Shown: positions 10,601 to 21,949 of the stretch, in pieces
Position numbering within the stretch: position 1 is the stretch's first letter
How the letters are laid out: the number at the start of each line of letters is the position of its first letter
Origin: Camellia lanceoleosa
Taxonomy: Eukaryota; Streptophyta; Magnoliopsida; Ericales; Theaceae
Length of the DNA stretch: 64,000 nt
Direction: 5' to 3'
NCBI GenBank assembly: GCA_025200525.1
Contig: CM045761.1
Coordinates: 38,944,190 to 39,008,189, forward strand
The notes under the pieces: generated by a model
Databases searched by the model: none
Told to the model about the DNA's origin: nothing
Seen by the model: the letters and a program-made list of their open reading frames with translations, nothing else
Position numbers and translations under genes: made by a program

Positions 10601-12487
10601 TGGTTATAAGGTACATATGATACACATTTTGAGGAGTGTGTACTATATTCTTTTCCAATATTTTGATATTTTAACCCTATATTTTAGAAAATTAGATTAT
10701 ATATTACATACAAACAAATAGATTTAACAAATATAATCAGGGTGGAGGTAGGGTAGAATGGGGTTGGGAAGAAAAAAGTAGGATCCCCTCCAGTCCAGAT
10801 TTTGGATTGGAGGGTACTGTTTGGGTCAGTGAGGCCCACCACGGGTCCCATTTCTATGATCTAAACTGTTCATTTTGTTGGACACTTTGTGTATTTCATC
10901 CATAAAATAAACTAGGCTGATCCCATAATTGTAACTTGTTTAATTTTTCACCAAAAAAATAGATAACAATTGTGTTTTTAAAAATAAACAATACGTTTCT
11001 TTAGTGACAAACACAATAAATTAAACAAGTTACAGTTATTGGATTGACCTAATTTTTTGTGTGAGTGAAATAGACAAAATGTCTGACAAAATGAACAACA
11101 AGACTTGTGGTGGGTCTTACGGGTCCAAACAAGGCCTTTCAATTCAAAATCTAGATTGAAGGGGATCCTAATCCGGGAAGAAAAACCAATCCTTGCCTTA
11201 ATAGGACTTATGAGGGATGGATGGAGTAGAGAGAAATTGGCATCCCTAATCACAGTTTGGTATTAGACCCAAAAATAGAAGTGACTATGAGAAAACTTCA
11301 TATTGAATTTGTTATATGGTTTTAAAATAAATGAAGGAGTTTAACAAGTTGCTAATTTGTGGTGCTTCATGGTTGCAGATAAAAAGTAAATTAGATAAGT
11401 TGGCAAGTAACGGAACAACGGAAATTGATATTGGGACCTTTAACACCTCGCAATTGTGGAAAAATACGCACAAGTATTATAGATACGTTGGTTCTCTCAC
11501 CACTCCTCCATGCACTGAGAATGTTATCTGGCATGTCTTGGGCGAGGTACTAGCTAGTTCATTTCATCAACAAAATTTTCATTTGCTTCTTCTAGAATAA
11601 TTAGAATATTTCCTTTTCTTAAAAAGAACGAAGGTAAATACTCGTATAATAATAAAATCTTTGTGTTTTCATCAAAAATACACTAGAATATGACAAAACA
11701 CATCAACATGCAGTGCAATATATTGAACTAATAAATTGTGTTGACATGAATTTGGAATTTTCATAAAGGTTTGTTCCTAGGGAAAATAATGACAGGCTTT
11801 ATTTTAGCATATTTCAATAAATATAGTTACTCCTAATATATATAATAATATTATCATAACTACATATCCAAGTAAATTTTTAGATCTTATTTTGTTGGGA
11901 CTGTACGTACTTTTTTAGAATGTTTTACACTTGTATTTAATATTTAATAAAATTAAGTTGTTAGACAATACTTAATAATCTTTTATATGGATGACTATAT
12001 AAATCTCAATGTGTTTAATTAAGGGGCAATTACACCTCTGTGGATTTTTCAACAAATAATTATATATTAATGACAAATATTATAATTATAATTATTAATA
12101 TTTATAAAATTTGTAATTATTTTTTGATAATACTACTTATTTGATATTTCCCCTTTAATTAATCAATTATTAGATTTTTACACATTTTGATAGGTTTCAA
12201 ATCTGTTTCCAAACATTTTTATGTATTTTTGAGTTCTTTTTTATCACTTCTAAAACATTTACAAAACATTCCATGCTAATCGAACCAACACACTGAAATG
12301 AAAATCTTGATCCTTGTACAAAATGCAGGAGAGATCAATATCTCAAGCCCAAATAGATGCTTTGAAGGCTCCATTGCTACCGGCAAATAAGAATAATTAC
12401 AGACCTGTGCAACCATTAAATGGGCGAAAAGTTGCGTTATACGATGATCAGCAATTTACAGAAGTATTGATGAAGACAAGTCACTAA
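7485..12487 (+). CDS. alpha-type carbonic anhydrase, six exons, intact
   Basis: Secreted zinc enzyme that hydrates CO2 to bicarbonate. Exons are 7485-7575, 7974-8191, 9324-9427, 10020-10122, 11379-11546 and 12329-12487, all with GT-AG borders. They join in frame to 843 bases, 280 residues plus TAA, the usual size for plant members. An N-terminal hydrophobic signal (MAALLTFLVIIATAFFF) is followed by the mature domain: FSYSGDTGPDKW, KSQSPINI, QQMHWHTRSEHT, DAELHLVHK and GSLTTPPCTE. The zinc-binding histidines are two in MHWHT and one in ELHLVH. The Thr of SLTTPP and the two Cys expected to pair (KACSNGK and PPCTE) are present. No stop or frameshift was seen. ATG 7485 is chosen because it opens the signal peptide; a (CT)n tract lies just inside intron 1. 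Introns 2, 3 and 4 contain transposable elements. The family includes nectarin-3-like proteins; which paralogue this is cannot be told. Confidence 0.93.
7579..7621. repeat. (CT)n microsatellite in intron 1
   Basis: About 21 CT units begin a few bases after the intron 1 donor of the carbonic anhydrase gene. Confidence 0.95.
8540..9131. mobile_element. TIR element in carbonic anhydrase intron 2
   Basis: The left part reads attcctcaaattattgaaaa. The right part, inverted, reads cttctaaattattgaaaa, and both continue with related sequence (atcat/gttat, then ataaaaacata). This gives imperfect inverted arms of over 100 bp around an AT-rich centre. Exact ends and target duplication were not resolved. 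Confidence 0.55.
9498..9948. mobile_element. TIR element in carbonic anhydrase intron 3
   Basis: Left arm aaatttcattttaccttctt and inverted right arm aaatttcactttatccgctt align, and continue through ...gtgcttttatc / ...gtggtttagtcc and atgtgcgaattaccc / atgtgggattacccc. About 450 bp, no coding capacity. Target duplication was not established. Confidence 0.65.
10166..11248. mobile_element. non-autonomous hAT element in intron 4
   Basis: The ends are TAGGGATGGAAG and, inverted from the right, TAGGGATGCCAA. The flanking 8-mers are atcacatc and atcacagt, six of eight identical, as expected for an old hAT target duplication. The interior near the ends is G-rich (gggtggaggtagggtagaat). It carries a nested foldback element at 10777-11174. 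No transposase was seen. Confidence 0.7.
10777..11174. mobile_element. foldback MITE, Mutator-like, nested in hAT
   Basis: 398 bp flanked by a perfect 11-bp direct repeat gggaagaaaaa (10766-10776 and 11175-11185). The two halves are near-complete inverted repeats: taggatcccctccagtccag pairs with taggatccccttcaatctag, and cattttgttggacacttt pairs with cattttgtcagacatttt. A 9-11-bp target duplication with long arms points to a Mutator-derived MITE. A related copy is at 13131-13512. Confidence 0.85.
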
Positions 12488-12775
12488 GTAAAAAATGCTT
12501 AAAAATAGTATTGAGGCTTAAATAAAGAACAATCTTAGCTTTGTTTATTTCATGAATGATCTTTGATTGGCTTCTCCTTGAGTCATTCTCAATGGATGCT
12601 CAATTAATCTGAATTTCTCTATAGTCTTTAAATGCTTAAGAGCTTATCAAGCAAAGTATGATGGAACGAACTTGTTTATTTTATGAACAATCTAGAATAA
12701 AGCTCGAATTGACAATATTTATAGTTTGTTATTTTTCATTTATAGAAAATAAGAAACATATTTATATTTATTTGG

Positions 12776-13069
12776 GGTACTTACCAATTAGTCCTGTTAA
12801 CTAGACTTATTTACCTACAGGTCCTAACTAATAAATTTAACACTATAAAAATAAAATAGTGATAAATTTATCACTAAAAATTTATTCATAAAACAAAGAG
12901 ACTGATAAATTTATCACTATGAAATTATTCATAAAAAAAAAAAGACTGATAAATTTATCTTTATCACTTAATAAATTATATCAAATAGGACTTAATGGGT
13001 AATAAGTCTCTAAAGTAAGACCTATTGAGTAATAAGTCTCCAAAGTAGGACCTATTGGTAGTTTACCTT
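12776..13069. mobile_element. short TIR element downstream of carbonic anhydrase
   Basis: The left end ggtacttaccaattagtcct matches the inverted right end ggtaaactaccaataggtcc. The interior repeats gataaatttatcacta. About 295 bp, non-coding. The boundaries are approximate. Confidence 0.5.
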
Positions 13070-13130
13070 ATTTATTTTTGTTGAATGTAAATAAGAACAA
13101 GTTAGTCATTTGATTCCAACCTTTTAAAAA

Positions 13131-13512
13131 AGGACCCAGATTCTCTTCAGTCCACGGTTTAGGCCCATAGGGCTCATCACGAGTTCTGTTTCGATGATCC
13201 GAACTGTTCAATGTGTAGAGCTTGTCGAATATTTCATTTTTGCAAAAAAGCACGTTGATTGGATATTGATAACTACTTGATTGGATTAAATTTCTGTCAA
13301 CAATTTATTTTAAAAATCATATTTACCGTTGACAGAAATATGATTTGATCAAGTAAGTATCGATATCTGATTAATGTAATTTTTGCAGGGATGAAATACC
13401 AGGCGAGTTTTACACATTAAAGTATTCGGATCATCGAAACAGAACCCGTGGTAAGCCCTCACAGGCCCAATAGTATGCTTCAGTTCAATCTTGGACTAGA
13501 GAAAAACCTGAA
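13131..13512. mobile_element. foldback MITE, second family member
   Basis: Both arms carry tctgtttcgatgatccga and atttctgtcaac, with the right arm inverted, giving near-complete palindromic symmetry over about 380 bp. Flanks ccttttaaaaa (13120-13130) and ccttaaaaaaa (13513-13523) are a plausible degenerate 11-bp target duplication. It shares the tgatcyraactgttcaat block with the element at 10777-11174. Confidence 0.75.
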
Positions 13513-13699
13513 CCTTAAAAAAAATGCTTTACAAAATAGAGAAATTTTTCTTAAAAAAATGCTCAGAATGTAATATTGACAAAAGCTAATGTGAGCCCAT
13601 ACAAGATGAATGCAATATTGTCAATAATATATTAATTGCACTTCTTTAAATTTAAAAATAAAATAAAATTTGTGTTTGTATATTGTTGTCTTAAACAAA

Positions 13700-14024
13700 A
13701 TGATCAAGAGTTGCACACATCAACTCTGCTCTGCTTTCCTGCTCTGTTAGTCTACTGTTATTCTTGGGTAGAAGCTGGTTGGTCAGTCTGCTGTTAGTCT
13801 TGGGTAGAAGCTGGTTGCTTAGCAGAATCTGAATCCTTTGGGTTTTGTGTTTGTTGGCTTTTTGGTTTTGTTGCTTTGCTTTATCTGTTGGTTTCTCACC
13901 AACTAGAGTTTCGAGCTTGAGCTAGTTCCAAGCTCCTCTTTATTGATGTACCTTATCATACTTTGTATGTTCTCATCAAATAAAGATTTTTTGCCGATAA
14001 AAAAAAAAAAAAAAAAAAAAAAAA
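13700..14024 (+). mobile_element. LINE 3' end with poly(A)
   Basis: A T/G/C-rich 3' UTR with an internal repeat of cttgggtagaagctggttg, then tttctcaccaactagagttt, an aataaa signal, ttttttgccgat and a poly(A) of about 25. The same end structure occurs at 45317-45935 (plus) and, on the minus strand, at 40427 and 59826. The 5' limit is uncertain. Confidence 0.65.
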
Positions 14025-14984
14025 GCTTAGTAAATTACAAATATTAATTAACTTTATTAAAATATTGATTATGATCCATGACTTGAGTTTGAGGGGAGCC
14101 AAAGTTTAACAATCAAACAATTGACCAAGTCATATGAAATTATAAACACCACCATCACACCACCAATGAAAAAACACAATTAATGAATTGAAAAACAGTA
14201 AAATTGCTTGATTGCTTGGAAATGGATTCACATCTAAATTTCAATATTCAATACAACAACATTGTTTATACAAATGAAGGTTTTGTTATAAAAACAAGTT
14301 AACTAATTCTCACTCTCAAATCTACCATGCATCGGTATGATTCGCAATCTTTTGTACTATAAAGAAATTCAGTTGAATATGGTTAAGCTCAAATCTATAT
14401 TATTATCATATATTTCTATTGGGGATCAGCTAAAAAAATTGTTTCCCTGGTTAAATAAGCCAAAAACTAAAAACTAGTTTAGGAAAAGCTAAAAATCAAC
14501 TTAAAAAAAAAAATTTTAAGAGTCAATTTTCCCACCAACCAAAAAAAATTGTAGCAATTGCCAAAATACATCCACACCCCCCCCCCCCCCCCCAAAAAAA
14601 AAAAAAAAGTCACTCAAAAATCAATACCGAACTCTACGATGACTCAAACTGAATATACTAACTACATTTACTTCTTAATTTCTTAAAGTATCTTACCCAA
14701 AAATCCATTAGCTTCACATATATTTATAGAAAAATGCTATGAGTTTCTGTATGCCTGTGCTATCACTTAATGGGCGACAAGTTGAACTATTTGACGAGAT
14801 TAGCTAACCACAAGCACTTATGAATTTGAAAAACTTCAATGTCACCTTGAGTAAAAATCAATGGCCTAATTTTACTAATTTATATATATATATATATATC
14901 TTCTATTGTAGCAAATGTTTTGAGTTTTTTATTTATTTTTTTTTTTTTTGCATATGAAAGTTTCCATTTTGAGGCCTTCCTATT
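14025..14984. other. AT-rich intergenic, homopolymers
   Basis: It holds a C16-17 run followed directly by a poly(A) run (14578-14607), a (TA)n at 14880-14899 and unclassified AT-rich sequence. No gene was recognised. Confidence 0.5.
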
Positions 14985-15460
14985 TATTAAACATCTTTGT
15001 TCAGAACGCCTTGTGGAGAGGTTAGTGAGATTGAAAGGCTTGAAGCTTCTTTTCTTTGGGGTGGGAATGGTTTGAAGAGGAAGGTTCATTTGGTGAAATG
15101 GACTGAAGTTTCTAAAAGTCTGAATCAAGGTGGGCTGGGAATTAGAAGACTTAAGGATGTCAATGCAAGCTTACTTCTTAAATGGTGGTGGAAATTTGGA
15201 AGTGAAGTAAATTTTCTTTGGAGAAGAATGTTGTGCAGCAAGTACATGATTAAGGAGGTTGATTGGCTCCCACGTATAAACTCATTAGCTAGATTTTCTA
15301 GAATCTGGGGAGATGTTCTTGCAATTGCTAATCATAATCAACCTCTTGTGGAGTTCTTTGTGGGGAAGTATTAGATAAAGGCTGGTAATGGGAGTAGAAT
15401 CAAGTTTTGGTATGATAAGTGGGTTTGAGGTAGATTCCTTAAAGATGAATATCACACATT
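14985..15460 (+). mobile_element. LINE reverse-transcriptase C-terminal fragment
   Basis: The plus-strand reading has the pattern typical of the thumb and C-terminal part of plant L1-type reverse transcriptases: EASFLWGGNGLKRKVHLVKW, NQGGLGIRRLKDVNASLL, then GNGSRIKFWYDKW. There is a TAG at 15372 and a TGA at 15426 in the continuing frame, so it is not functional. Upstream catalytic motifs are absent. Confidence 0.85.
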
Positions 15461-16893
15461 AGAGCATCTCCAATGGCAAGCTATTGGAGCTGCCATTGCC
15501 AAAATTTAGCAATAGTCTCCAAAAATCTTACTCCAGTAGACTGCTATAACCCTTGTTAAATTTGACAAATGCCATTTTCTCTGTCAAATTTGGCAATCAT
15601 CATCCAAGTAAATAGAATTTGGCTCCAAAATTTCTATGGAACAAACAAACACATTGGGAAAAATCGAGCAGCAATGCAATAATAATAAAAAATACTATTT
15701 TCTAGATTTATGGAGATGGAGATAGAGGCACCCCCCCCCCCCCCTCCCCACCCACAAAACAGAACATATATATATAACAAATTTAGAAAACAACAACAAC
15801 AATCACTACAAAGACAATAATCAAACAATTTCAGAGAAATTTCAAGCAATCTCAAACAAAGCAAAAAGAATATCAACTAATTTCAAGCAAATTTCAAACA
15901 ATTTCATAAATGAAATTTCACAAAAATAAATACTTGGAAAGGGGTTTGAAGTTTCTTCATCTTCTTCACTCAATTTTGTAGTGGTATCAAATGGTGGGGT
16001 AAATTATATTTATATATATTTTTTTAATTTTTTATATTTGTCTAGTCAAATAGAATGTAAATAATTAATTTTTTTAGAAAAAATTTGAAAAAGGTCATAA
16101 AAGATTAAAAAAAAAATAAATAAACAATAAAAAAATCATTAAAAAACACATAACCTAAAATCCTATTCAAGACTTATAAAAAATTTTAAAAAAATTCTAG
16201 AAATATTTTTGATTTAAAATATAAAAATAATAGGTGTAAACAAAAAAAAAATCGAACATTGTTTCGATCAATCGGCCGAACGTCCGGATTAGCCAAATTT
16301 TCCCGCCTAGAAAAGAGTTTTCAAAAGTGGGTGTAGAATTATAATTTAAAAACTCAAAACAAATACTACACTGAAATCAATGGGTGGAAATGTGTTTGGA
16401 GAGCTTCTCCAAACGCAGCCAAATTTTTTGTCAAATTAAGGATGAACCAAATCTTTCACTAAATTTTCAATAAGCTTTTTTCTTTTAAATTTGATTCCAT
16501 CCCAAAATAATAGTCTATTTTGGAGAATTTAATTTTTTTTTAGTAATACAATTATTACATTTAAAAAAATTAATTTTCAAAATTATCCTTTGATAGTACA
16601 GTATATTTTTTTAGGAAATATCAATTATCATAATTATACTTTTTTGTGTTGTTAATAAATTCAAAAAAAAAAATAGAACAAAATAAGAAATTTATATTAT
16701 TTTAGTCCTTAATTTTTAAGAAAAGACTTATATTTTTAGTGGGATGGAGAGAATAATAAAATTTAAGATGAACAAGTAATTTTTTAAAAACTTTTGATAA
16801 AATTTAATGAAAGATTGGAATAACCCATATCAACACAATTTTTTAACTCATTTAAAATCAAATAAAAATTTAATAAATGATTGGAGATGGTGT
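15461..16893. mobile_element. putative TIR element (CATCTCCAAT termini)
   Basis: agcatctccaatgg at the left and inverted accatctccaatca at the right bound about 1.4 kb of AT-rich sequence. The interior includes a C-rich run at 15729-15751 and a 150-bp block (16240-16390) that recurs at 17460-17610. There is no coding sequence and no clear target duplication, so this could be two separate elements. Confidence 0.4.
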
Positions 16894-16920
16894 ATCTATT
16901 TTTCTTGTCAGATCAATCGT

Positions 16921-17185
16921 TTCCAAAATTTTCATAACTCATTCCTTAATTAAATCCATTAATCAACTTTCATTCTCTTGAAATTCAAAATTCCCTCTCT
17001 GCAATCTATCTTTCTTTCCAAAATTTTCACAACTCATTCCTTAATTAAATTCATTAATCAACTTCCATTCTCTTGAAATTCAAAATTCTCTCTCTAGAAT
17101 CTATTTTTCTTTCCAAAATTTTCATAACTAATTCCTTAATTAAATTCGTTAATCAACTTTCATTCTCTCTTGAAATTGAAGGTTG
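16921..17185. repeat. 95-bp tandem repeat, nearly three copies
   Basis: Units start with ttccaaaatt at 16921, 17016 and 17111, giving a period of 95. Each contains ccttaattaaat, ttaatcaac and cattctcttgaaatt. The unit end (caaaatt-ccctctctgcaatct) resembles 17668-17690 just upstream of the PIP2 exon, so the array may derive from that gene's upstream region. Confidence 0.85.
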
Positions 17186-17667
17186 CGTTTGGTATAGCTT
17201 TCTAACTATGATTTGAGAGTATGAGTTGTATTTTGAGTTTGTAAGTTTTAGAATTATGATTTGAGTGTGGAAAATTTGTTTGGTGAAAGAGTTTTGAAAA
17301 GAATTTTTGAATTGAGTAGGGAAATTTGATGTGACATATGATATTTGATACAAAAATTTATAACTCATAACCAAACATCCAACTCAAAATTCTATTAAAA
17401 TACATAAAAAAAATTTAAAAATTCAAAAAATATTTTTTTTGAGTATATAATAATTAACATATGTCAATTACAAAAAAAATAAAAATAAATAAATAAAAAT
17501 TTGCATTGTTCTGGTCAACCGGCCAGACGATCGGTTAGTCCAAATTCTCCCACCTTTGGTAAAGCTTTCAAAACTGAGTGTAGAATTAACTTTGTAAACT
17601 ATAAACAAACATCCAATGCAAATAAAGAGGTTGAATCATAGTTTGAAAACAATTTCGAACAGGGTCC
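17181..17667. mobile_element. putative TIR insertion between the 95-bp array and PIP2
   Basis: If the 95-bp unit is continued, the expected caaaattctctctc resumes at about 17669. This implies an insertion of about 490 bp. Its ends carry ctaactatgatttga and, inverted, caaactatgattcaa. It contains a block related to 16240-16390 (tcaaccggccagacg against tcaatcggccgaacg). Confidence 0.45.
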
Positions 17668-17744
17668 AAAATTCTCTCTCCCTGCAATCTCTCTCTCTCC
17701 ATAAATACCTACCCCTCTCTTCCTGACCTTCCACATCCTACATT

Positions 17745-17745
<1 letters not shown>

Positions 17746-17778
<33 letters not shown>
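17746..17778. repeat. (CT)n tract upstream of PIP2
   Basis: Pyrimidine dinucleotide repeat in the presumed 5' leader of the aquaporin exon. A weak TATA-like ataaata is at 17701-17707. Confidence 0.9.
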
Positions 17779-17787
<9 letters not shown>

Positions 17788-17802
17788 GGGTCTTTTGTTA
17801 GA

Positions 17803-18115
17803 ATGGCAAAGGAAGTTGAGGAAACAATAGTAACAAAGCAGGAGTTCTCAGCCAAGGACTACCACAACCCGCCTCCAGCTCCGCTAGTGGACGTGGTGAA
17901 GCTGACAAAATGGTCATTCTACACAGCTATCATTGCAGAGTTCATAGCCACACTTCTCTTCCTCTACATCACCGTCCTCACCGTCATCGATTACAAGAGC
18001 CAGATTGATCCCATCAAGAACCCTAACTAGTGTGGCGGTGTCGGCATCCTCGGCATCGCATGGGCCTTCGGCGGCATGATCTTCGTCCTTGTTTACTGCA
18101 CTACCGGTATTTCTG
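17803..18115 (+). pseudogene. PIP2-type aquaporin, exon 1 only, premature stop
   Basis: Plasma-membrane intrinsic proteins are tetrameric water channels. From ATG 17803 the reading starts [15 protein letters not shown], then [18 protein letters not shown] and the first membrane helix [20 protein letters not shown], all typical of PIP2. TAG at 18028-18030 ends it after 75 residues. The same frame continues with CGGVGILGIAWAFGGMIF and LVYCTTGISG up to a GT donor at 18116, so the stop lies inside an otherwise well preserved exon. The family usually has a residue such as Gln just before CGGVG, which suggests CAG to TAG. No exon with the NPA motif was found downstream in the window. A very large TE-filled intron running past the window cannot be excluded, but a truncated pseudogene is more likely. 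Confidence 0.88.
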
Positions 18116-18482
18116 GTTAGTATAACCTAAAACCATTATTTACCATTTTACTAATTTAAACCCTAATAATTATACATATTTTTTTATTAGTTAAGATTGT
18201 GTCACTAACCTTTGTAAACAATAATTATTCTACCTGCACAAAAATATATGGCTGAATTGATGTAGGATTAATAAAAAGTGAGATTCATCTCATGTAAAAG
18301 GGTTTTGTTTAATTTTATATTCAATTTTTATGTTTCTAATTATTTATTTTGGAAAGAATTGAATTGTCCAATATTTTGATGTGAGCTCAAAATAAGATGA
18401 TTCATCCTATTTATTTATTTTTAATTTGGATCATTTACAATCATATCATCTCAGCTTATTATATTATTTCGTCATTTTTGTT

Positions 18483-19737
18483 TGGGTGAAGTACCAATAA
18501 ATGCTAAATTTAGATTTTGTGAACTGATTAGTCCCTCAGTTTTTCTTACGAACCCAAAAGTCCTGTTATAAGTGAAATTACTTTAAGGGATGGGGGCAGA
18601 ACACGCGTGTGTGGAAAACAAAGGGTGAATGTGGGATTTTGCAATAGGCTGACATTACACATTTACACCAAGCTCACTATAGATTTTTTTGTGTTTTCCC
18701 TTCTTTGCAATCGAATCTCACACTATCAGGGTAGGAAATATTTTGTATTCCCAATGTTGAATTGTTGCGTAGTTAATATGACATTGGGTTCCAATGTTCT
18801 TCGTTGCAACTTCCAGAAGTCATGAGATTGAGGCACATTAGGATACAGAAACCCTACATTGTGTGAATGAGGGATTGGGTGTTAGAGCCAGCAGACGTTG
18901 AATTTGTATTGTTGAATGGGTGTTGCGGAGATGACAACGCCACAACCAAGTTAGTGATGTTTATTTGAAAAGGAGTCGGGAATGCGAGGCCCATTGATAG
19001 GGTTTGCTAGCGTATAGTTAGGGGTTGTAACGTTGGGGTTTAATACTGATGTTGTATGCCTTTTTTGTGGTATGTGCTTGGTATATGGTCCACCACTGTT
19101 AGATTTTTGAATTTTGTTGGGTTTAGATTGTTTGGCAACATCATCTGGTATTCAATCTTGTGTTGATGTGTGGTTTTTTTTGTTTTTTTTGGTAGGATCA
19201 ACCATTCTGTGTTTCTCTTTCACTTCTAGGTTGGGGTATTATCCAGGTGGCACATTTTGCAATTGGATTGTGATGTTAATGGGTGATATATGAGAATTTC
19301 ACATACACATTAAACCATATAACCAAAATGTGGTCCTGGTTATGTGATCCTAATGTCTATGTGGTTTGGCATTACATGTTGGCCAACCTAGGTGTAGTGT
19401 CCTGTGTTATGGAACTGTAGATGTGTTGGATCTGCTTATATAACACGGCATTAACACCGTACTCAACTGTGTCATTGAACGATATGAAAATAAGAAGTAG
19501 TGGTTATATTGTCAATGTGTATGGACATTGTTCTGTCAAGGTTTTCTAGCGTTTTTATCGTTTTAATGTGTTCTTATATTTAAACCAATATGGTTTTAAT
19601 CTCACACACCGAGCAATTTGTTCCCAAAATGAATCATTAAAAAGGGTATTCTAGTCAAGAGATACGCCTTTTCAAAAAAAACTAGGACCAATCCGTCCAT
19701 AAGAAAACTCTTAGGACTAAATGGATCAACACTTCCC
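18483..19737. mobile_element. possible TIR element downstream of PIP2 exon
   Basis: Left gggtgaagtaccaa...tagtcc and inverted right ggggaagtgttgat...tagtcc are loosely similar. The interior is less AT-rich than its surroundings and shows no recognised coding motif. Weak evidence. Confidence 0.3.
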
Positions 19738-21790
19738 CATATAGGATATATAGGTAAATTCTCCTTTTTGTTTTGTAGTATATTTTAAAATTATATTTAT
19801 TATTGGAAAATGTTACGAACCCCAAATAATCTACCAAACTTCGACCCACACAAACTCACATATGTGAGAGATTTGGCAGAAAATTTAGTAGATTAATTGG
19901 GATCCCTAACATCACTCTTTATCATTTATTTATTACAAGAGTCTAGTTAATATGTGCTTTTAGAATAAATGCTAAAAATATTATGGTCTTGTTTGGTTTG
20001 TTTTTAAAATATTTCGATATTTCTTTAGAAAATTATTTTCTTATTGCTGCTTATTTGTGATAGCTTCCAAGACTTTCGACTTTTAGGTTCTCCTTTATCT
20101 TCCTTCTTATATGTAGTTATGTCAATATTTATGTTTGTGTTTGCTTATCTCGGTTATATACAATTGTTATACAAGTTTCAAATTTCCAATTCATTCCGAA
20201 ACTAAACGAAGTTTAGGGTTTGAGGATTTATTTTGATGTTTGTTAATTGTGAAAATCTTGATGAAGCTTGATTTTGTGAATTGTGACATGTTCTTGTATG
20301 AAAGGAACTGCTTTTCTTGATCTCGATTGGATTATTTAATTTTTATTATTATTTATTTTTGAAAAAATCTCTATTGGAGTTTTGTCATTTAACTGTGTGA
20401 TGTAAGGGAAAGACTTTAAATTGTACTTGAAGGGTTAAGTTGCCTGTGGGTATTAATAGCAAAATCAAAGAATCAAACTTTGATTAGATAGTATATTAGT
20501 ATCTACTCGTTTATATATATATATATATGTTCTTCAAAACCAAACATTCTAGGGTTTGGGAAAGATTCCAGCATTCACCCGAACTTCTTCCACCCAATTT
20601 GATTCGGATTTTGGAGTCCCTCTCCTCCAGATTTGACATTCATTGCAACCTATGAAATACAGATACTTCTAGATGAGAGTTGTATTTGTATCGAGTATCA
20701 ATACTTTTTGGATACTAGCATAAACCTATTTGATACTTCTTAAAAGTATCTATAATTTGAAGTTTATTTTATTTTATTTCAATCAAGTACTAAATCGGCT
20801 ATTCAATTGATCCTAAAATCAAAATATGTGGAGAATTGATCTAAAAGAGAAGATCAAAAAGTTTTGAGAAGAACTAGAAGAGTGAAGAAGAATACAATGG
20901 TCAAAACCTTAATCTCACAAAAACGGCCACAACCTTTAACTACTCAATACTATTATCTCAAAGCTAACCGAAAACTAATACATAGAGCCATATATATAGG
21001 CAACGTAGGAAACCCTAATTAAAAATAACAAAGTAAATCATGACATTATTTGGAAGCCTAATCTCTAATAAAATAAGTAACTAAATATACTAAGGTTTTA
21101 ATTAAATTATTAATAAAAAAACATAAATTAAAAAAAATTACAAATAAATAAAATCCATATATCACGTTCCACATCGTCTAGATCATGTAACTTATTTTGA
21201 AAGTTGAGTATTTCTTGCATAGCATTAGAGTAATTGTTAGGATAAATACAAGAGTAGTTTCCAAGTAAGAAGAATTGGGAAACATTGAGAAGAAAGCATG
21301 TCAAATTTGGTCCAAGTTTGAGTGGACATAATGAACCCTCAATATATCTTATATGAATATATTATCAATATTAATATATAAAGGGGGCTCATTTTGGTGT
21401 TGATCATGTACTGAAGTTGTGTATTATTTTCCTTCTATCAAGTTATGGGGCAATAATCAAAATTCTCACAAACTACTTTCCACTTAGAAACATTAAAATC
21501 AACTTCCCACAAATTCACATCCTGACAACTTCTCCCGAAACTACTTTTCACTTGCCAACTTTCTCTTTCAAATCAAATGGTTTCCTATATGAATTGGAGG
21601 ATGTATGTAGTGCAAGTGCTATTATAGATAAAGTGTTTTCTTGCTCCTACTAGTGTTGCAACTTGAAGGATAACATTTTTGCTTAAAGGCCTCAAGGTGG
21701 GTTGGGTCTTTGATTAAATAATGATTGTCATTCAGTTTCTTGTTGCAGTGGAAAAAACAGAGTTGCAAAGTACATCGTCTCTGTGTGTAT
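19738..21790. other. intergenic, no gene recognised
   Basis: AT-rich sequence with short (TA)n runs near 20515. I could not identify PIP2 exons 2-4, which would be expected here if the gene were complete. Confidence 0.4.
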
Positions 21791-21810
21791 TATATATATA
21801 TATATATATA

Positions 21811-21949
21811 TTTGCTCTATCAAAGAGGAATAGACTTTCCAATTTCTCCAAACCAATAGTATGGAGAAGAAGAACATTCAATTATCTCCTTGGATTTGCT
21901 CAGTAATTTTATACTATCACCACCACCTTGGTTTAAATGACATCACTTA
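21811..21949. repeat. left half of duplicated segment, split by the LARD
   Basis: tttgctctatcaaagaggaa through gacatcactta is repeated nearly exactly at 29393-29531. In that second copy the sequence runs on without interruption into what here lies to the right of the LTR element at 28792. Confidence 0.9.

Noticed and set aside
11331..11600. 89-codon plus-strand frame
   Set aside because: It is exon 5 of the carbonic anhydrase plus intron sequence on both sides.
18116..21949. PIP2 exons 2-4
   Set aside because: I looked for NPA-motif coding sequence on the plus strand and saw none, so no intact aquaporin gene is claimed.
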